A stretch of DNA of 31,221 bases, taken from Chara braunii. Lineage: Eukaryota; Streptophyta; Charophyceae; Charales; Characeae. Where the stretch lies: assembly GCA_003427395.1 (NCBI GenBank), contig BFEA01000300.1:402553-433773 (forward strand), given 5' to 3'. The notes under the pieces were generated by a model. That model did not search any database. It saw only the letters and a list, made by a program, of their open reading frames with translations, and was not told where the DNA came from. Made by a program: the position numbers and the translations under genes. Positions within the stretch are counted from its first letter, which is position 1; each line of letters opens with the position of its first letter. Below, in pieces: positions 19,701 through 29,399 of the stretch.

Positions 19701-21571
19701 CCCCAACCTTAAGGCCTCAGTGAGATAGGGGCAGTCCCTTTTGATGTGATTTTCTTCATTGCAGTAGACACACCCGCTTCGAGCTTGGGGATTGCTGGGG
19801 CGAGGACCCCCTTGTGTGGCCGCCGTAGGTGCAGGCGGAGCCGGCGGTGGTGGTGCTTGCGGTGGTGGCGCTCTAACTTCCGGTCGCGGCCCAGGGACCC
19901 TTGTTTGAGGGGCGTCTCCCCACCTTCCATCCCTAGCATCTTTCCAATGGGAACTCCCCTAATCGGAACCACGATTCCCCCCTATCTCCCGGTCATTTTT
20001 CCAACCTCCTTGGCCACTTGATTCGTTTCTCCATCCGGTAGGCCGTTCTCCCCACCGGGGAACAGGTGGACCCGGGGGCGATCTATCGCTCCCCCTTGGA
20101 CCATCGTCCCGTGTGCCTCGCATGTTGCGGAGTGCCATGTCTAAGGTCTCTTTCATGTACTCCCTCACATCTACTCCTCCTCCAGTGAAAACCATCTCAG
20201 CGACTTTCTCGAAATTGGTGGAATCCCTCGGGGACTTTTCAAGGACCTCTTTCCTTTTCTCCTCGGGCAGGTGCAGCATGAACATCACGCACCTATCCAC
20301 TTCAGACAACATTCCCCTATCCACTAAAGCTTGGGACAGACGCTTGAACCACCGTCCGTCTGAGGCGTAGATAGCCCGAATCGCGGGGTCTAACTCGGGG
20401 TCCGAGTGCTGGATAAAATAGTCGATCCACTCTCTTTCGGAGAATCTTTTATGGTAAGCATAGCTCTCTCATTTCTCCACGAACCCAGTCACATCTCGTC
20501 CGTCAAAGAAAAGCGTCTCCAGACCCAGGTTGACATCGTAATAGGGGACTCGTCGGTCTTCGTATCGACGAAAATAGGGACCTTCCATTGGCCCATCGAT
20601 TGCCAGATCGTACGGCTTATACCACGACGGATCGGCTCCTGCACTCGGCCCCGAGGTCTAGGCGGTTCCCAGGGGTCTTCCTCGTAGCGGCCCCGCTCAT
20701 CCGGCCAATCCGTCTCCCACCGAGCGTGGTCCTGCCCCCTAGAGCTTTTCCAGACCTCCACCTCCCGACTCCTGCTCGTTATCTCGCCAGGAGCCCATGC
20801 AGCATCCGCTTCTCTTACGACCCATCTCCGTGGCCTACTACCAGCCTCCACCGGCCTCTCGTCTCTAAGGCCCCTTCTACTCGGCCCCTCTTCCTCTTCT
20901 CTCCTGGGTGGCCGGTAACCCAACCTATCTCTTGGAAAGTCGAGAGCTTCTCCCATTCTTGCACCAGTTAAATCCGCCCACCGAGATTCTAACAAGAAGG
21001 TCCCTTGAGCCCTCGATTGCCCCTTCTCGCCCAGGCATTCGCATTTTCGTGCCAGTTCTCGGCCCCACTAAGGCCTGCCCTTCACCGGTGACGGCCTCCA
21101 GGGCCCTTTCGACCCATCTCCGTGGCCTGCCGCCGGCTTCTGTTAACCTCTCTTCTCTCAAGTCCCTCCTGTCCTTACACTCCTCTTCCTCTCTCCTAAG
21201 TGGTCGATACCCCTGTCTATCTCTAGGAAATTTCCGTGCTTCCTCTAACCTTGCTTCCACATCCATTAGGTCAGCCCACCGGGACTCCACCGGAACGCTC
21301 GAGGCTTCGGAGACCCCTTCATTCACCGGCACCGCGGCCCCACATCCCTGTGCACTCGCACTTCCGTGCCATCCCTTTGCCCCTCCGAGGCTTGTCTTTC
21401 CCCCGAAGCCATTTCCGGACCCCCCTCGGCCCTATCTAGCGCCTCCGCCCCCTCTGTTATTTCTTCCACTACCCTACTTAGACTGGTCCCCAACTCGGGA
21501 CTCTTCACTATCCCCCTTCTTTCAGTGGTTTCCTGCGAACTAGAGAGACCTGCCTCCACTTCACTCTCCAT
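19701..21571 (-). pseudogene. gag: Ty3/gypsy gag with CCHC zinc knuckle
   Basis: The start is set at ATG 21571 (MESEVEAGL), 19 nt after the stop of the preceding array ORF. A charged N-terminal region holds two tandem versions of a SRWADL...FPRD...GYRP.RREEEE...RPRRWV unit (about 21290-21110 and 20985-20810). The gag core begins near 20580 (YYDVNLGLETLFFDGRDV) and runs through FSEREWIDYFIQH and LVDRGMLSEVDRCVMFML to EEKRKEVLEK. A Gly/Arg/Pro-rich stretch (19980-19800) precedes C-x2-C-x4-H-x4-C at 19731-19772. TGA 20469-20471 sits at an expected Trp (VEK-stop-ESY), TAG is at 19959-19961, and shifts lie near 21330, 20990 and 20580. Gag packages element RNA in cytoplasmic particles. Confidence 0.8.
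19731..19772 (-). other. CCHC zinc knuckle of Gag
   Basis: Fourteen codons with Cys, Cys, His and Cys at C-x2-C-x4-H-x4-C spacing (CVYCNEENHIKRDC). They follow a Pro/Ala-rich linker and bind nucleic acid in Gag proteins. Confidence 0.92.
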
Positions 21572-21590
21572 GCACCCTTATTGGCAATTT

Positions 21591-21913
21591 CTAGTCGCTT
21601 CCCTCACTATCGTCCGCGTTACTTCTCGGCTCGTCCCCCTCACTACGGTCCCCGTTATCTTCAGAGTTCTCCTCCTCCTCCGACCCCCCCTTTTCCTCAC
21701 TAGAACCCTCGTCAGCACCTTTTCCCTCCGACTCCTCGCTGGTCACCGTCCACCAAGAATCCCTCAGTTTCTTCTCCTCACTGGCGGCCAATGCAAGATT
21801 CGCGATCTCTAGGTCCGAGATGCCCCTAACCCCTTCTTGCGCACACCTCCTAATCAAATCCCTGTCCACATCACCAGCTTGTCCGGAGAACAGGGGCTTG
21901 ATGAACTCTCCAA
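21591..21913 (-). pseudogene. C-terminal part of the last array ORF, acidic tail
   Basis: Reads DLIRRCAQEGVRGISD, then ALAASEEKKLRDSWW and a strongly acidic tail (EEENSEDNGDRSEGD) ending in TAG at 21591. The first block is identical to the one at 22440-22550. It is probably the original 3' end of the ORF starting at 23118, separated from it by the duplication-inversion. It stops 19 nt before the gag ATG. Function unknown. Confidence 0.6.
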
Positions 21914-22092
21914 GCAGGCGTGAGGTGAGGCTCCTATGATTAGATACGAAAGGGGGGACCCTTACGGTACCTTAGATAGGGTTTGGACGTGGAGAGGAAG
22001 ATATGGAGTGACTCTCCCGAGAGTTAGAGGGGAAGGAGAGGTGACTACCGAGTTTTTCGAAATTTACGAGCAGGAGACAGTGGTCAGGTTGA
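21914..22092 (+). repeat. Inverted copy of 22969-23143
   Basis: On + this reproduces the N-terminal coding of the minus-strand ORF at 23118 (MIRYERGDPYGTLDR...GEVTTEFF) and its upstream junction, with very few differences. It is flanked by directly repeated segments, so it marks an inversion inside a duplicated block. Confidence 0.9.
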
Positions 22093-22550
22093 GGCGGCTT
22101 CGACCAACGAGTCCTCGCACTTAGCACGACCGGTCTCTCTGTCCCATCTCAGAATCTGGCGCAAAGCCTCCTCGTACTCTCCCGTTCTATCCCAAAATCG
22201 GGTTTCCACAAGGTGTGTCCTAGATGTATGTGGCGTTCCTAGATACCTAGAGTCCTCCTCAAATTTTCTTTCCACTTCCAACAAAGGCTCCCTCCAAGTC
22301 CTCGAGAATCTCACGCCACTCGCGTCTCTAATGTGGATTAAAAAGGTAGCTAGCGTGGTCCAACTTCTTTTTTTCCACAAGGCCAGCTGTCGGACTTCCA
22401 CTAGAAATTTTGTCTCGGCTCGGACTACCCGGTCCTCTCTCAATTCCGGGTCCGAGATGCCCCTAACCCCTTCTTGCGCACACCTCCTAATCAAATCCCT
22501 GTCCACATCACCAGCTTATCCGGAGAACAGGGGCTTGATGAACTCTCCAA
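22093..22550 (-). pseudogene. Duplicated, chimeric array segment
   Basis: 22093-22450 is a direct copy (about 95% by eye) of 23144-23508, and 22451-22550 is a direct copy of 21812-21913. In frame on - they are fused into one reading frame (22506-22084). It runs from DLIRRCAQEGVRGISD straight into PELRED and AETKFLVEVR, and ends by running into the inverted piece. This is a by-product of duplication, so it is not expected to be functional. Confidence 0.8.
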
Positions 22551-22559
22551 CGCGTGCCC

Positions 22560-23118
22560 ACCACTCGAAGTCGGTGTCCTCTCTCGAGTCCCAACACTGG
22601 GTGAATAGTTCGTGACCTCTTTCTTCACCCAGAGGGAATTTTTCTATCACTTAACCCCTCAATCGGACTCTCCTCACGGTCTCGTCGTCAACATAGAGTA
22701 GTTGATAGGCCCAGGTAGGGATGTTCCAAGTTCTTCCGTGTGCTGCCCTTGGAACTTCCGTCCTCCCCCGGTACTCTACCCTATTAATCACGGGGTTCCC
22801 GGTGCCAACTCTCCTCAATCTCCGCACTCATTCTAGGGCCCTTCCGGCGATGCCTAGAGGATTTTTCCCTTCCGCTAATTCAGTTGCGAAGATTAGCCGG
22901 GCGTCAGGGGACAAAAAGATTTTCGCCTTTCTCGCGCAACTGTTTCCCTCGGACGCTACTGAGAACCTGACCACTGTCTCCTGCTCGTAAATTTTGAAAA
23001 ACTCGGTAGTCACCTCTCCTTCCCCTCTAACTCTCGGGAGAGTCACTCCATATCTTCCTCTCCACGTCCAAAACCTATCTAAGGTACCGTAAGGGTCCCC
23101 CCTTTCGTATCTAATCAT
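22560..23118 (-). pseudogene. Array ORF C6 (unknown function)
   Basis: ATG 23118 lies 7 nt after the TGA of the preceding ORF. It reads YGVTLPRVRGEGE, then RFSVASEG and the family signature KIFLSPDAR (22920-22897). It continues through TAA and TGA interruptions to EVPRAAHG, WAYQLLYVDDE and LFTQCWDSRED (22608-22588). The VTLP, FSV, IFLS and QC.D blocks match ORF C4 in order. TGA near 22830 may replace Trp. The original C-terminus is now at 21591-21913. No known domain. Confidence 0.6.
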
Positions 23119-23125
23119 AGGAGCC

Positions 23126-23601
23126 TCACCTCACGCCTGCCAACCTCGCGGCGACTTCGACCAACGAGTCCTCGCTCTTAGCATGACCGGTCTCTCTGTC
23201 CCATCTCAGAGTCTGACGCAAAGCCTCCTCGTACTCTCCCGTTCTATCCCAAAATCGGGTTTCCACAAGGTGTGTCCTAGATGTATGTGGCGTTCCTAGA
23301 TACCTAGAGTCCTCCTCGAATTTTCTTTCCACTTCCAACAAAGGCTCCCTCCAAGTCCTCGAGAATCTCACGCCACTCGCGTCTCTAATGTGGACTAAAA
23401 AGGTAGCTAGCGTGGTCCAGCTTCTTTTTTTCCACAAGGCCAGTCGTCGGACTTCCACTAGAAATTTTGTCTCGGCGCGGACTGTCCGGTCCTCTCTCAA
23501 TTCCGGGTTAAGCTCTGCCCCCCCTCGATCTTAACCTCGCTACCGTCCTCGTAGGTCTCTAATTCCCAACAAATCCTATTGGAGACGAACGAGGCTCTCA
23601 T
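23126..23601 (-). pseudogene. Array ORF C5 (unknown function)
   Basis: ATG 23601 lies 4 nt after the TGA of the previous ORF. It reads MRASFVSNRICWELETYEDGS, shifts one base near 23510, then continues AETKFLVEVRRLALWKK, TLATFLVHIRDASG, TRFWDRTGEYEEALRQ and ends RLAGVR-TGA at 23126, 7 nt before the next ATG. The latter part is duplicated at 22093-22450. It is rich in Arg and Glu, with alternating strand and helix character. No known domain; relation to the other array ORFs is weaker than for C1-C4. Confidence 0.55.
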
Positions 23602-23605
23602 CCCC

Positions 23606-23794
23606 TCACCGCGAGAGAAGGTCTATCGTGACCTCGTCGAGGATAGAGATTGTGGCCGTCTCAAGTAGCTTGATCCTGACTAAGGACCCAGGCCTAGCCC
23701 TCCTTTTTTCTTCCCAGCACAGAGCAAGGATCCGGTGAACTTCTTCCCTTACTTTATCCAACCCCACAAGCTCCTCAAGGTCCGGCTCGGTCAT
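23606..23794 (-). CDS. Array ORF C4b, 62 codons
   Basis: Starts MTEPDLEELVGL at an ATG inside the end of ORF C4 (20-nt overlap) and ends LLSR-TGA, 4 nt before the ATG of C5. The VHRILALCWEEKR segment resembles the C-terminal QC.D block of the other members. It may be a small protein or the shifted tail of C4. The context GGGGATGA recurs at both its own start and the start of C5. Confidence 0.45.
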   Translation of the reverse strand: MTEPDLEELVGLDKVREEVHRILALCWEEKRRARPGSLVRIKLLETATISILDEVTIDLLSR

Positions 23795-24526
23795 CCCCTA
23801 ACTTCCGTCGTCGACACGCAATTGCTATCCGAATCAAGTCGGAGGGGTCCAATCCCGCCAGCTCTCCCTCGCAGATCTTACCTAAGTATCTCCACGATAT
23901 CTTAGATTCCCTCGCGTGTCGACCCCACCCTTCAAAGGCGTAACCCAGGTCCTCTAGAGTCGACCAATCGTCCCTACAGGGATCCCGAAAACACCAAGTT
24001 AACAAGGTGTGAAGGTCCGATCCCGTGAACCTAAACTGATTTAGGATGGGCACCCTTCTTCCTACCGCCCTTTTGACAGCCTCGGAGGGGTAAACCTGCT
24101 CAAAAATGAAACGGGGGACCTCCCCCGGCTCGCTGGAGATGAACCGCGGTATTTCTTCCCAACCTCCGTAGGTCACTAGATATTCCTTGTCGCACCCTGT
24201 GTGAGGTCTCAACTCCTCTACTAACTCTCCTAGTCGACTTCTCACAACTCGAGCGTCCCAGAGAGGGACCTGGCCAATCCGTAAGCTACGCGCTATCTCA
24301 ACAAGCCCTTCCTTCGAAAGGAATATTCGGGCTTCTCCAACTACGACCTCCCCCTGGCGACTCACCGCAAACCGTATGAACGCCTTACCGCACCGGATCT
24401 CCCCTTCTTCTCGCAGGAGAGTCCTAGTCGGTTCAGTCCATCGGGCCCTAGGCAGAGTGACACTGATAACCTCTCCGGTATCCTCTACGGGTTTTATGGA
24501 CGCCCAGAGAGTTCTCAGGATCCTCC
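23775..24526 (-). pseudogene. Array ORF C4 (unknown function)
   Basis: Open from just after the TAA of C3 (24527). The likely original start is ATA 24495-24497, possibly a decayed ATG. It reads GEVISVTLPRARW, GKAFIRFAVSRQGE, the signature ARIFLSKEGLVEIARSL (around 24326-24290), then SSEPGEVPRFIFEQVYP, LHTLLTWCFRDPC, WRYLGKICEGEL and DLIRIAIAC. It shares the order VTLP-FAV-IFLS-EVPR-WC.D-DLIR with C6 and IFxS-EPGEVPR-YTQCVD with C3. It overlaps C4b by 20 nt. No known fold is recognised and there are no membrane segments. Confidence 0.6.
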
Positions 24527-25257
24527 TTATCTTCGGCCCTCGAAACCCCTCTGGTTAGCCACTTGCTCTTCTCCGAAGAGGCGGGCGTATGGAACGTCCA
24601 CGACGAGGGATCGGAGTCCCTCAAACTCTCTCAATCTCCCGAATATGGCGGATAACCCACTCCTTGGGGGGATTCCCGCGTCCACGCACTGAGTATAAAG
24701 CCAGAACAAACCCCTAGCTCGCACTCCAGATTCTCGAGCTGCCCTAAGCACCGTTACTACCTTCTCCTCCGGGTCTCTTAGGAACGAACTGGCCACGAAC
24801 TGGGGCAGATTAGCGTGGAGGACCCCGAACGCGCGAGGGACCTCTCCGGGCTCAGCGAAGGACACCAACGTCCACGACTCGAAAGTTCCTTCCTCGTAGT
24901 CAGCTAACACTAGGTTGTTTGCCAACAACCTCGCTGATTCTCGATATTCTAAATGCGTAAGCTGCCCGGTCACCAAACCTCTCCAGACTTCGGTCCACAC
25001 CTCTTCGCTGAAAAAAATGGTAGCCCGAATCTCTAGGAAATGACCGAGGTCGGGTGGACCTCCTCTTTCCACACCTTCCTTCCAAGTGAGCCTTCGAGCT
25101 CGAACCCACACGTAGGCCCCTTCTCTGATCAATCCCCCTTTCTCAACGCTCATCCAATAAGAGTCACTTGAGGGTCTCCCGGAACTAAAACCTTTTCGGC
25201 GTCACTGGCCTCTATCGATTCTACCACCCCGTTTTCACTGAGCATGAACTTCACCAT
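24527..25257 (-). pseudogene. Array ORF C3 (unknown function)
   Basis: ATG 25257 (MVKFMLSENGVVES) overlaps the end of C2 by 23 nt. A 1-nt shift near 25153 joins it to a 208-codon open frame. Blocks: YVWVRARRLTWKEG, FLEIRATIFFSEEVWTEVW (signature at 25018-24995), VTGQ, AEPGEVPRAFGVLHANLP, LFWLYTQCVDAGIPPRSGL (YTQCVD at 24697-24680), AIFGRL and VVDVPYARL. Ends TAA 24527. It is the best-preserved member and the natural query for searches. It is predicted soluble, with no signal peptide or membrane segment. Confidence 0.65.
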
Positions 25258-25921
25258 CTGCTATTGCTGTTCTAAAGACCCACCTGTGATATTTTTCCGG
25301 AGAGAGAGTGAAAGGTTTTTCTAGAGAACCTAGTCTTCGGAAAATACTTCAGAGCTTCGTGCACGGCGGAATACCTTGATCAATGCAGTGCGTATACAGT
25401 ATCCACAGGGCCCTGAAGGTAAAACCCAAACTCCTACCCCTCTCTCGAAGACACATTATCTTTCCCTCGTTTGCTCTAGGGAACAGGTAAGATGGCACCC
25501 TCACAGTTAACGGGTAACTTGACCTCGGAAGCTCTCCTTCCCTTGCGAACCTTTCTCATTCCACGGACACGAATGCAAAGCGCTCTCTAGCCCTACTTAT
25601 CCACTCCCCTCTCACCTCTTTCGCCTCTCGCAACAATTTTTCCAGCCCATCCCCTTGTCCCAGAATTAGGGGTACTACAAGCTTCGCCCAAGCCTCCGGT
25701 GCTATGAAAATAACCGCGGTTACTTCAAGACTCCGCCCAAGACCTTGGCCTTCTACTTCTTTGGACGCTACCCACACGAATTCCCCACTAACCGTGGATC
25801 TTCCCCCTTCTATCCTTTCCCAATCAGGGATTTCCCCGTTGCTAGGGACCAGCCTAAGGCCCTCACGGTCCTCTAAAGAGGACTCTAAGAAGCATCCTCG
25901 CTCTCTATCATGGAACACCAT
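25235..25921 (-). pseudogene. Array ORF C2 (unknown function)
   Basis: ATG 25921 lies 4 nt after the TAA of C1. It reads VFHDRERGCFLESSLEDRE, EFVWVASKEVEGQG, the signature TAVIFIAPEAWAKLV (25711-25688) and LGQGD, with a stop at 25556. The next frame continues the homology: GELPRSSYPL, RALWILYTHCIDQGIPP (YTHCID 25396-25379) and SIFRRLGSL. It ends at TGA 25235, overlapping the start of C3. A TGA after PPCTKL is a further defect. Clear paralogue of C3. Confidence 0.6.
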
Positions 25922-25925
25922 TCAT

Positions 25926-26622
25926 TTAGAACATTCTCTGTGGCACCCCGAAGACTCTCTGGTATCCGTAGTCCCTTCCTCCCTCGCGGTCCCGGGCGGA
26001 CTCCCTGAAGATCCCGACACGAATCCTACACGCCTTGATCCCGTATGGCACCGGGTTATCCACGCAATAGGTGTAGTACCAATGGAGCGACCTAACAGAG
26101 AGCTGCCACCCCCTTTCTCGCACTATGGACCGCACGACCTTGTCGTACCGCTCCTCCTTCCCGCTCACCCTTCGGAAAACGAATGATGGGAATATGGCCC
26201 TGACGCACCCTGTAGCGCGGGGGTACTCTTCGTCTCGCGCGCAGGTCACCCTTACCTCAAAGGGCGGGCAGTGTCTAAGGGGTTCCGTATCAAAGATCTG
26301 CCTCAAAATCGGACTCGCTCGTGCCTCCCAATGATCCGCACGGTACCAACCCAGGACCAAGTGAGTGACGTAATCGACCCAGGCCTCCTTGCTTAAGTAG
26401 ACAGTTCCTTCCGCACGGATCACCGTTCGCCTGGGTCTCTTCCCGTTCTGGGCCTGTTCCGAGACCACCTGTCACCCTCCCAAGTTCCTACCGTGAAACG
26501 AGCCCAAAGAAAAACCCCTTGTTCTAGCTCTAACCCTCTCTCGCGACCGGCTAGATACCTCTCCGTGCGGTGATCTAAGGGGACGCTGAAGCACTCCCTG
26601 TCTTTGCTTAAATCCGCCTTCT

Positions 26623-26626
<4 letters not shown>
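25926..26626 (-). pseudogene. Array ORF C1 (unknown function)
   Basis: Probable start is ATA 26624-26626 (perhaps decayed ATG), overlapping the TAG of the preceding ORF. It reads KADLSKDRECFSVPLDH, QGVFLWARFTVGTWEGD, then after a shift near 26450 the signature GTVYLSKEAWVDYV (26402-26379), HLVLGW, ATGCVRAIFPSFVF and SLHWYYTYCVDNPVPYG (YTYCVD 26075-26058). Ends RMF-TAA at 25926, 4 nt before the ATG of C2. Blocks match C2 and C3 in order. Confidence 0.6.
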
Positions 26627-27231
<605 letters not shown>

Positions 27232-27235
<4 letters not shown>

Positions 27236-27589
27236 GTATTCGCCGCTCTCACCACTCTCTCCACAATCCCTACTAGCACTTGCCATTCATCCGACCCATC
27301 GAGATAAGCGTCCGGAATTACTTGCGCCGGGCGACCCTCTGGAGTAGGTTCGATATCTTAGAGAGTAGAAATACTTGTACACGTAACCTATCGATTCCTC
27401 CCGCGAACCGCGGGAGTGGCCTATCGCCTCTTCCCACCCACGAAGGAAGTCCTCTCCTTGATCCTGCCCCTCCTCCACATAGACATCCACATCAAAGTCA
27501 CCCGTCCATAGTTGAAAGGAGTAACACCACACGTCAACACTTCCGTACGTACACACACTAATCCATTATGGAACGGCTTCTAGGCTCAT
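27232..27589 (-). pseudogene. Array ORF B1 (unknown function)
   Basis: ATG 27589 (MSLEAVP, then TAA 27566-27568 where a Trp-like site may be). It continues WISVCTYGS, DVWCYSFQLWTGDFDVDVYVEEG, WEEAIGHSRG and YKYFYSL, shifts one base near 27338, then reads VIPDAYLDGSDEWQVLVGIVERVVRAANT-TGA at 27232. About 119 codons. Direct neighbour and paralogue of B2, with a 4-nt ATGA stop-start overlap. Acidic and aromatic-rich; no known domain. Confidence 0.6.
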
Positions 27590-28187
27590 GCAGTATAATC
27601 AAAGGAAAATTCCTTTAAGTTCCTATTTCCTTTTGGCCACTCGAGAGACCACCTCTATCCCGCAAGGAAGAGAAGCCTGTGAGCTCAGAAGGATCAAATG
27701 GACCAGAGAAGGAACGCCGTCTCACTCGGCTACCTTCCTGTCCTCCCCCGCTGAGAGACTCCTCCCCACTCCCGGTCTAGAGACTAGCCGCGGACACAGG
27801 TTATCCCCGAGGAAGGGTGGCAACCCCCTCTCCGGAGTTGGACCGAAGTCACACACCCGGGCCCTATGTCCCCCACCGAACCGACCTCTAGTCCTAAGTT
27901 AGCCTATCCAGTACCACGCCTCTACTCGGCCCACCTCGAGCGTGGAATTACCCGGGTCCCAGGACAAGATCCACCTATTTATCAGAAATCACTAGCCTAC
28001 CTACTCCCTCCCATTCTCCTCATCGTGAACTCTTCGCACTTCGTTCCCTTCCCTCTTTTTCCGCCTCCCTCTTTTCTCTCTTGGAATCACTGGAAAATCG
28101 GGGAGTCAGAAAAAATTGGTGTGGGGAGAGCGGAGCTTTTGGAAGAGCCTCTCAGGTTAGGTAGATAAGTATACGTACCTTGAGTCT
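27590..28187 (-). other. Spacer between ORF1 and ORF B1 with candidate intron
   Basis: No convincing ORF. A possible intron runs from GTACGT (first base 28178, preceded by AAG) to a pyrimidine-rich stretch ending in CAG (last base 28090), 89 nt. The rest is unassigned. Confidence 0.3.
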
Positions 28188-28730
28188 TCAATATTCGTTA
28201 TCATAGTCCCAATAATCCCCCAGATCCGAGTCCAAAAAATCGGCTAGACACCGGTCCACCCAGGATTTGGCCTCCGATCCCTCGTCCAAGGTCCCCCAAG
28301 TACCCCCTTCTTCTCTAACGCCCTCGCTAAGACGGGCATGTGTGTCTCTCTCTTCCCCTCACCCCGGTACCCGTAATACCACTCTCCTCTCCCCCAAGTC
28401 CCGAACCGGTCCCGTTTGAGAGTCCCGCTCCCTTGCGGGAACAGGAACCGTCGTCAGCCCTCGCGGGTCGAAAGAAGCCCCTAACCCTTCTCTAGACACC
28501 CTCTCTCGTGCGGGACTCAGCCCCCGGGTAGGTGCCCTCCACAACCCGTGCGGGTCAAGAATACTTGGCGACCCCCTTGGGTCCCAAATAGACAGCGCCC
28601 CCGGACCCTCTCGGACCCCTCTCTCTTCTCTCGCCCTCCCCCTCTCTCTTTCTTCCCCTCGAGCAGACCCCCTTACACTATTTTCCCGGACTGTTCTTCC
28701 CCCCTCTTTATCGTTGTTCTTCACCCTCAT
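28188..28730 (-). pseudogene. ORF1 of the element: Arg-rich, DPRG-containing protein
   Basis: The first ORF after the primer-binding site. ATG 28730 (MRVKNNDKEGG) leads a highly basic stretch (RGEERERGRAREERG), then repeated WDPRG/DPHG/DPRG and ARER segments. TGA 28359-28361 follows VPG, after which the same frame continues GEERDTHARLSEGV and an acidic, aromatic tail (LADFLDSDLGDYWDYDNEY) to TGA 28188. About 181 codons if the internal TGA was once sense. Low complexity prevents a family call. Its position and basic start suggest a nucleic-acid-binding or structural protein (inference). Confidence 0.5.
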
Positions 28731-29153
28731 TCAGACCCCTCAAGCAAACTGTGCTCCCCCTAGATTTTTAAATTTTTAGAAATAAACAGGCGCAAAAACC
28801 AAGCACACACAACAAAAAAAGGAACTGACCTGGTTAACCCCTCGTAGGCCGGAAGTGGGAGCCGAGATCGCAAGCGGGCCGGAGCGGACCTGCAAAAGCC
28901 AAGGAGACGAACCCAACACCCAAACCCCTCGCACCCGACAAGACGAGCAACAAAACCCACCCCAATAAACCCCTCGCCGATGTCGCTCGAGAAGAACCGT
29001 GATCACCGTGGAGAATCCGTTGAAGACGCGTGCCAAAGAACTTGACGCCGAAATTCTGCAGAACACCACAAACTCACCCTATCGCTACCTGTCACGATGG
29101 TCCTCCCTCACCCCGTAGCTGCTGAGCCGGCCGCGGCCGCGGGAGAAATGCTC
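28731..29153 (-). other. Leader between primer-binding site and first ORF
   Basis: About 420 bp without a coding signal. A GTGAGT donor-like site lies near 29080, and a T-rich stretch with an AG lies near 28764, so a 5'-leader intron is possible but unproven. In other retroelements RNA packaging signals lie here. Confidence 0.4.
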
Positions 29154-29172
29154 ATCCCCCGCAGCGGCGCCA
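29154..29172 (-). promoter_or_regulatory. Primer-binding site, tRNA-Asp-like
   Basis: On - it reads TGGCGCCGCTGCGGGGGAT, complementary to a tRNA 3' end with about two mismatches to plant tRNA-Asp (TGGCGCCGTTGCCGGGGAT), the primer known for several plant Ty3/gypsy lineages. It lies 3 nt after a CA that could end the 5' LTR. Confidence 0.75.
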
Positions 29173-29399
29173 CTTTGTCGGGCAAACCCTCTCTCCCTCT
29201 CCTCTCTCTATCCGGGGGTCCTCCAACCCGGTCTCTCCCCTCCCCCTCCTTTTTCTTCCTACTGGTTTGGCCCCCTTCTCCCCCGCTGGCGGTCGGGGAG
29301 GGTCTAGAACTCAACAATTTGTGGACTGACAGAGGCGCGCGCTGGGCCCGATGGGCTCAACTCAAAGCCAAGGGGTTTAGACCGAGGGACTGACACGCG

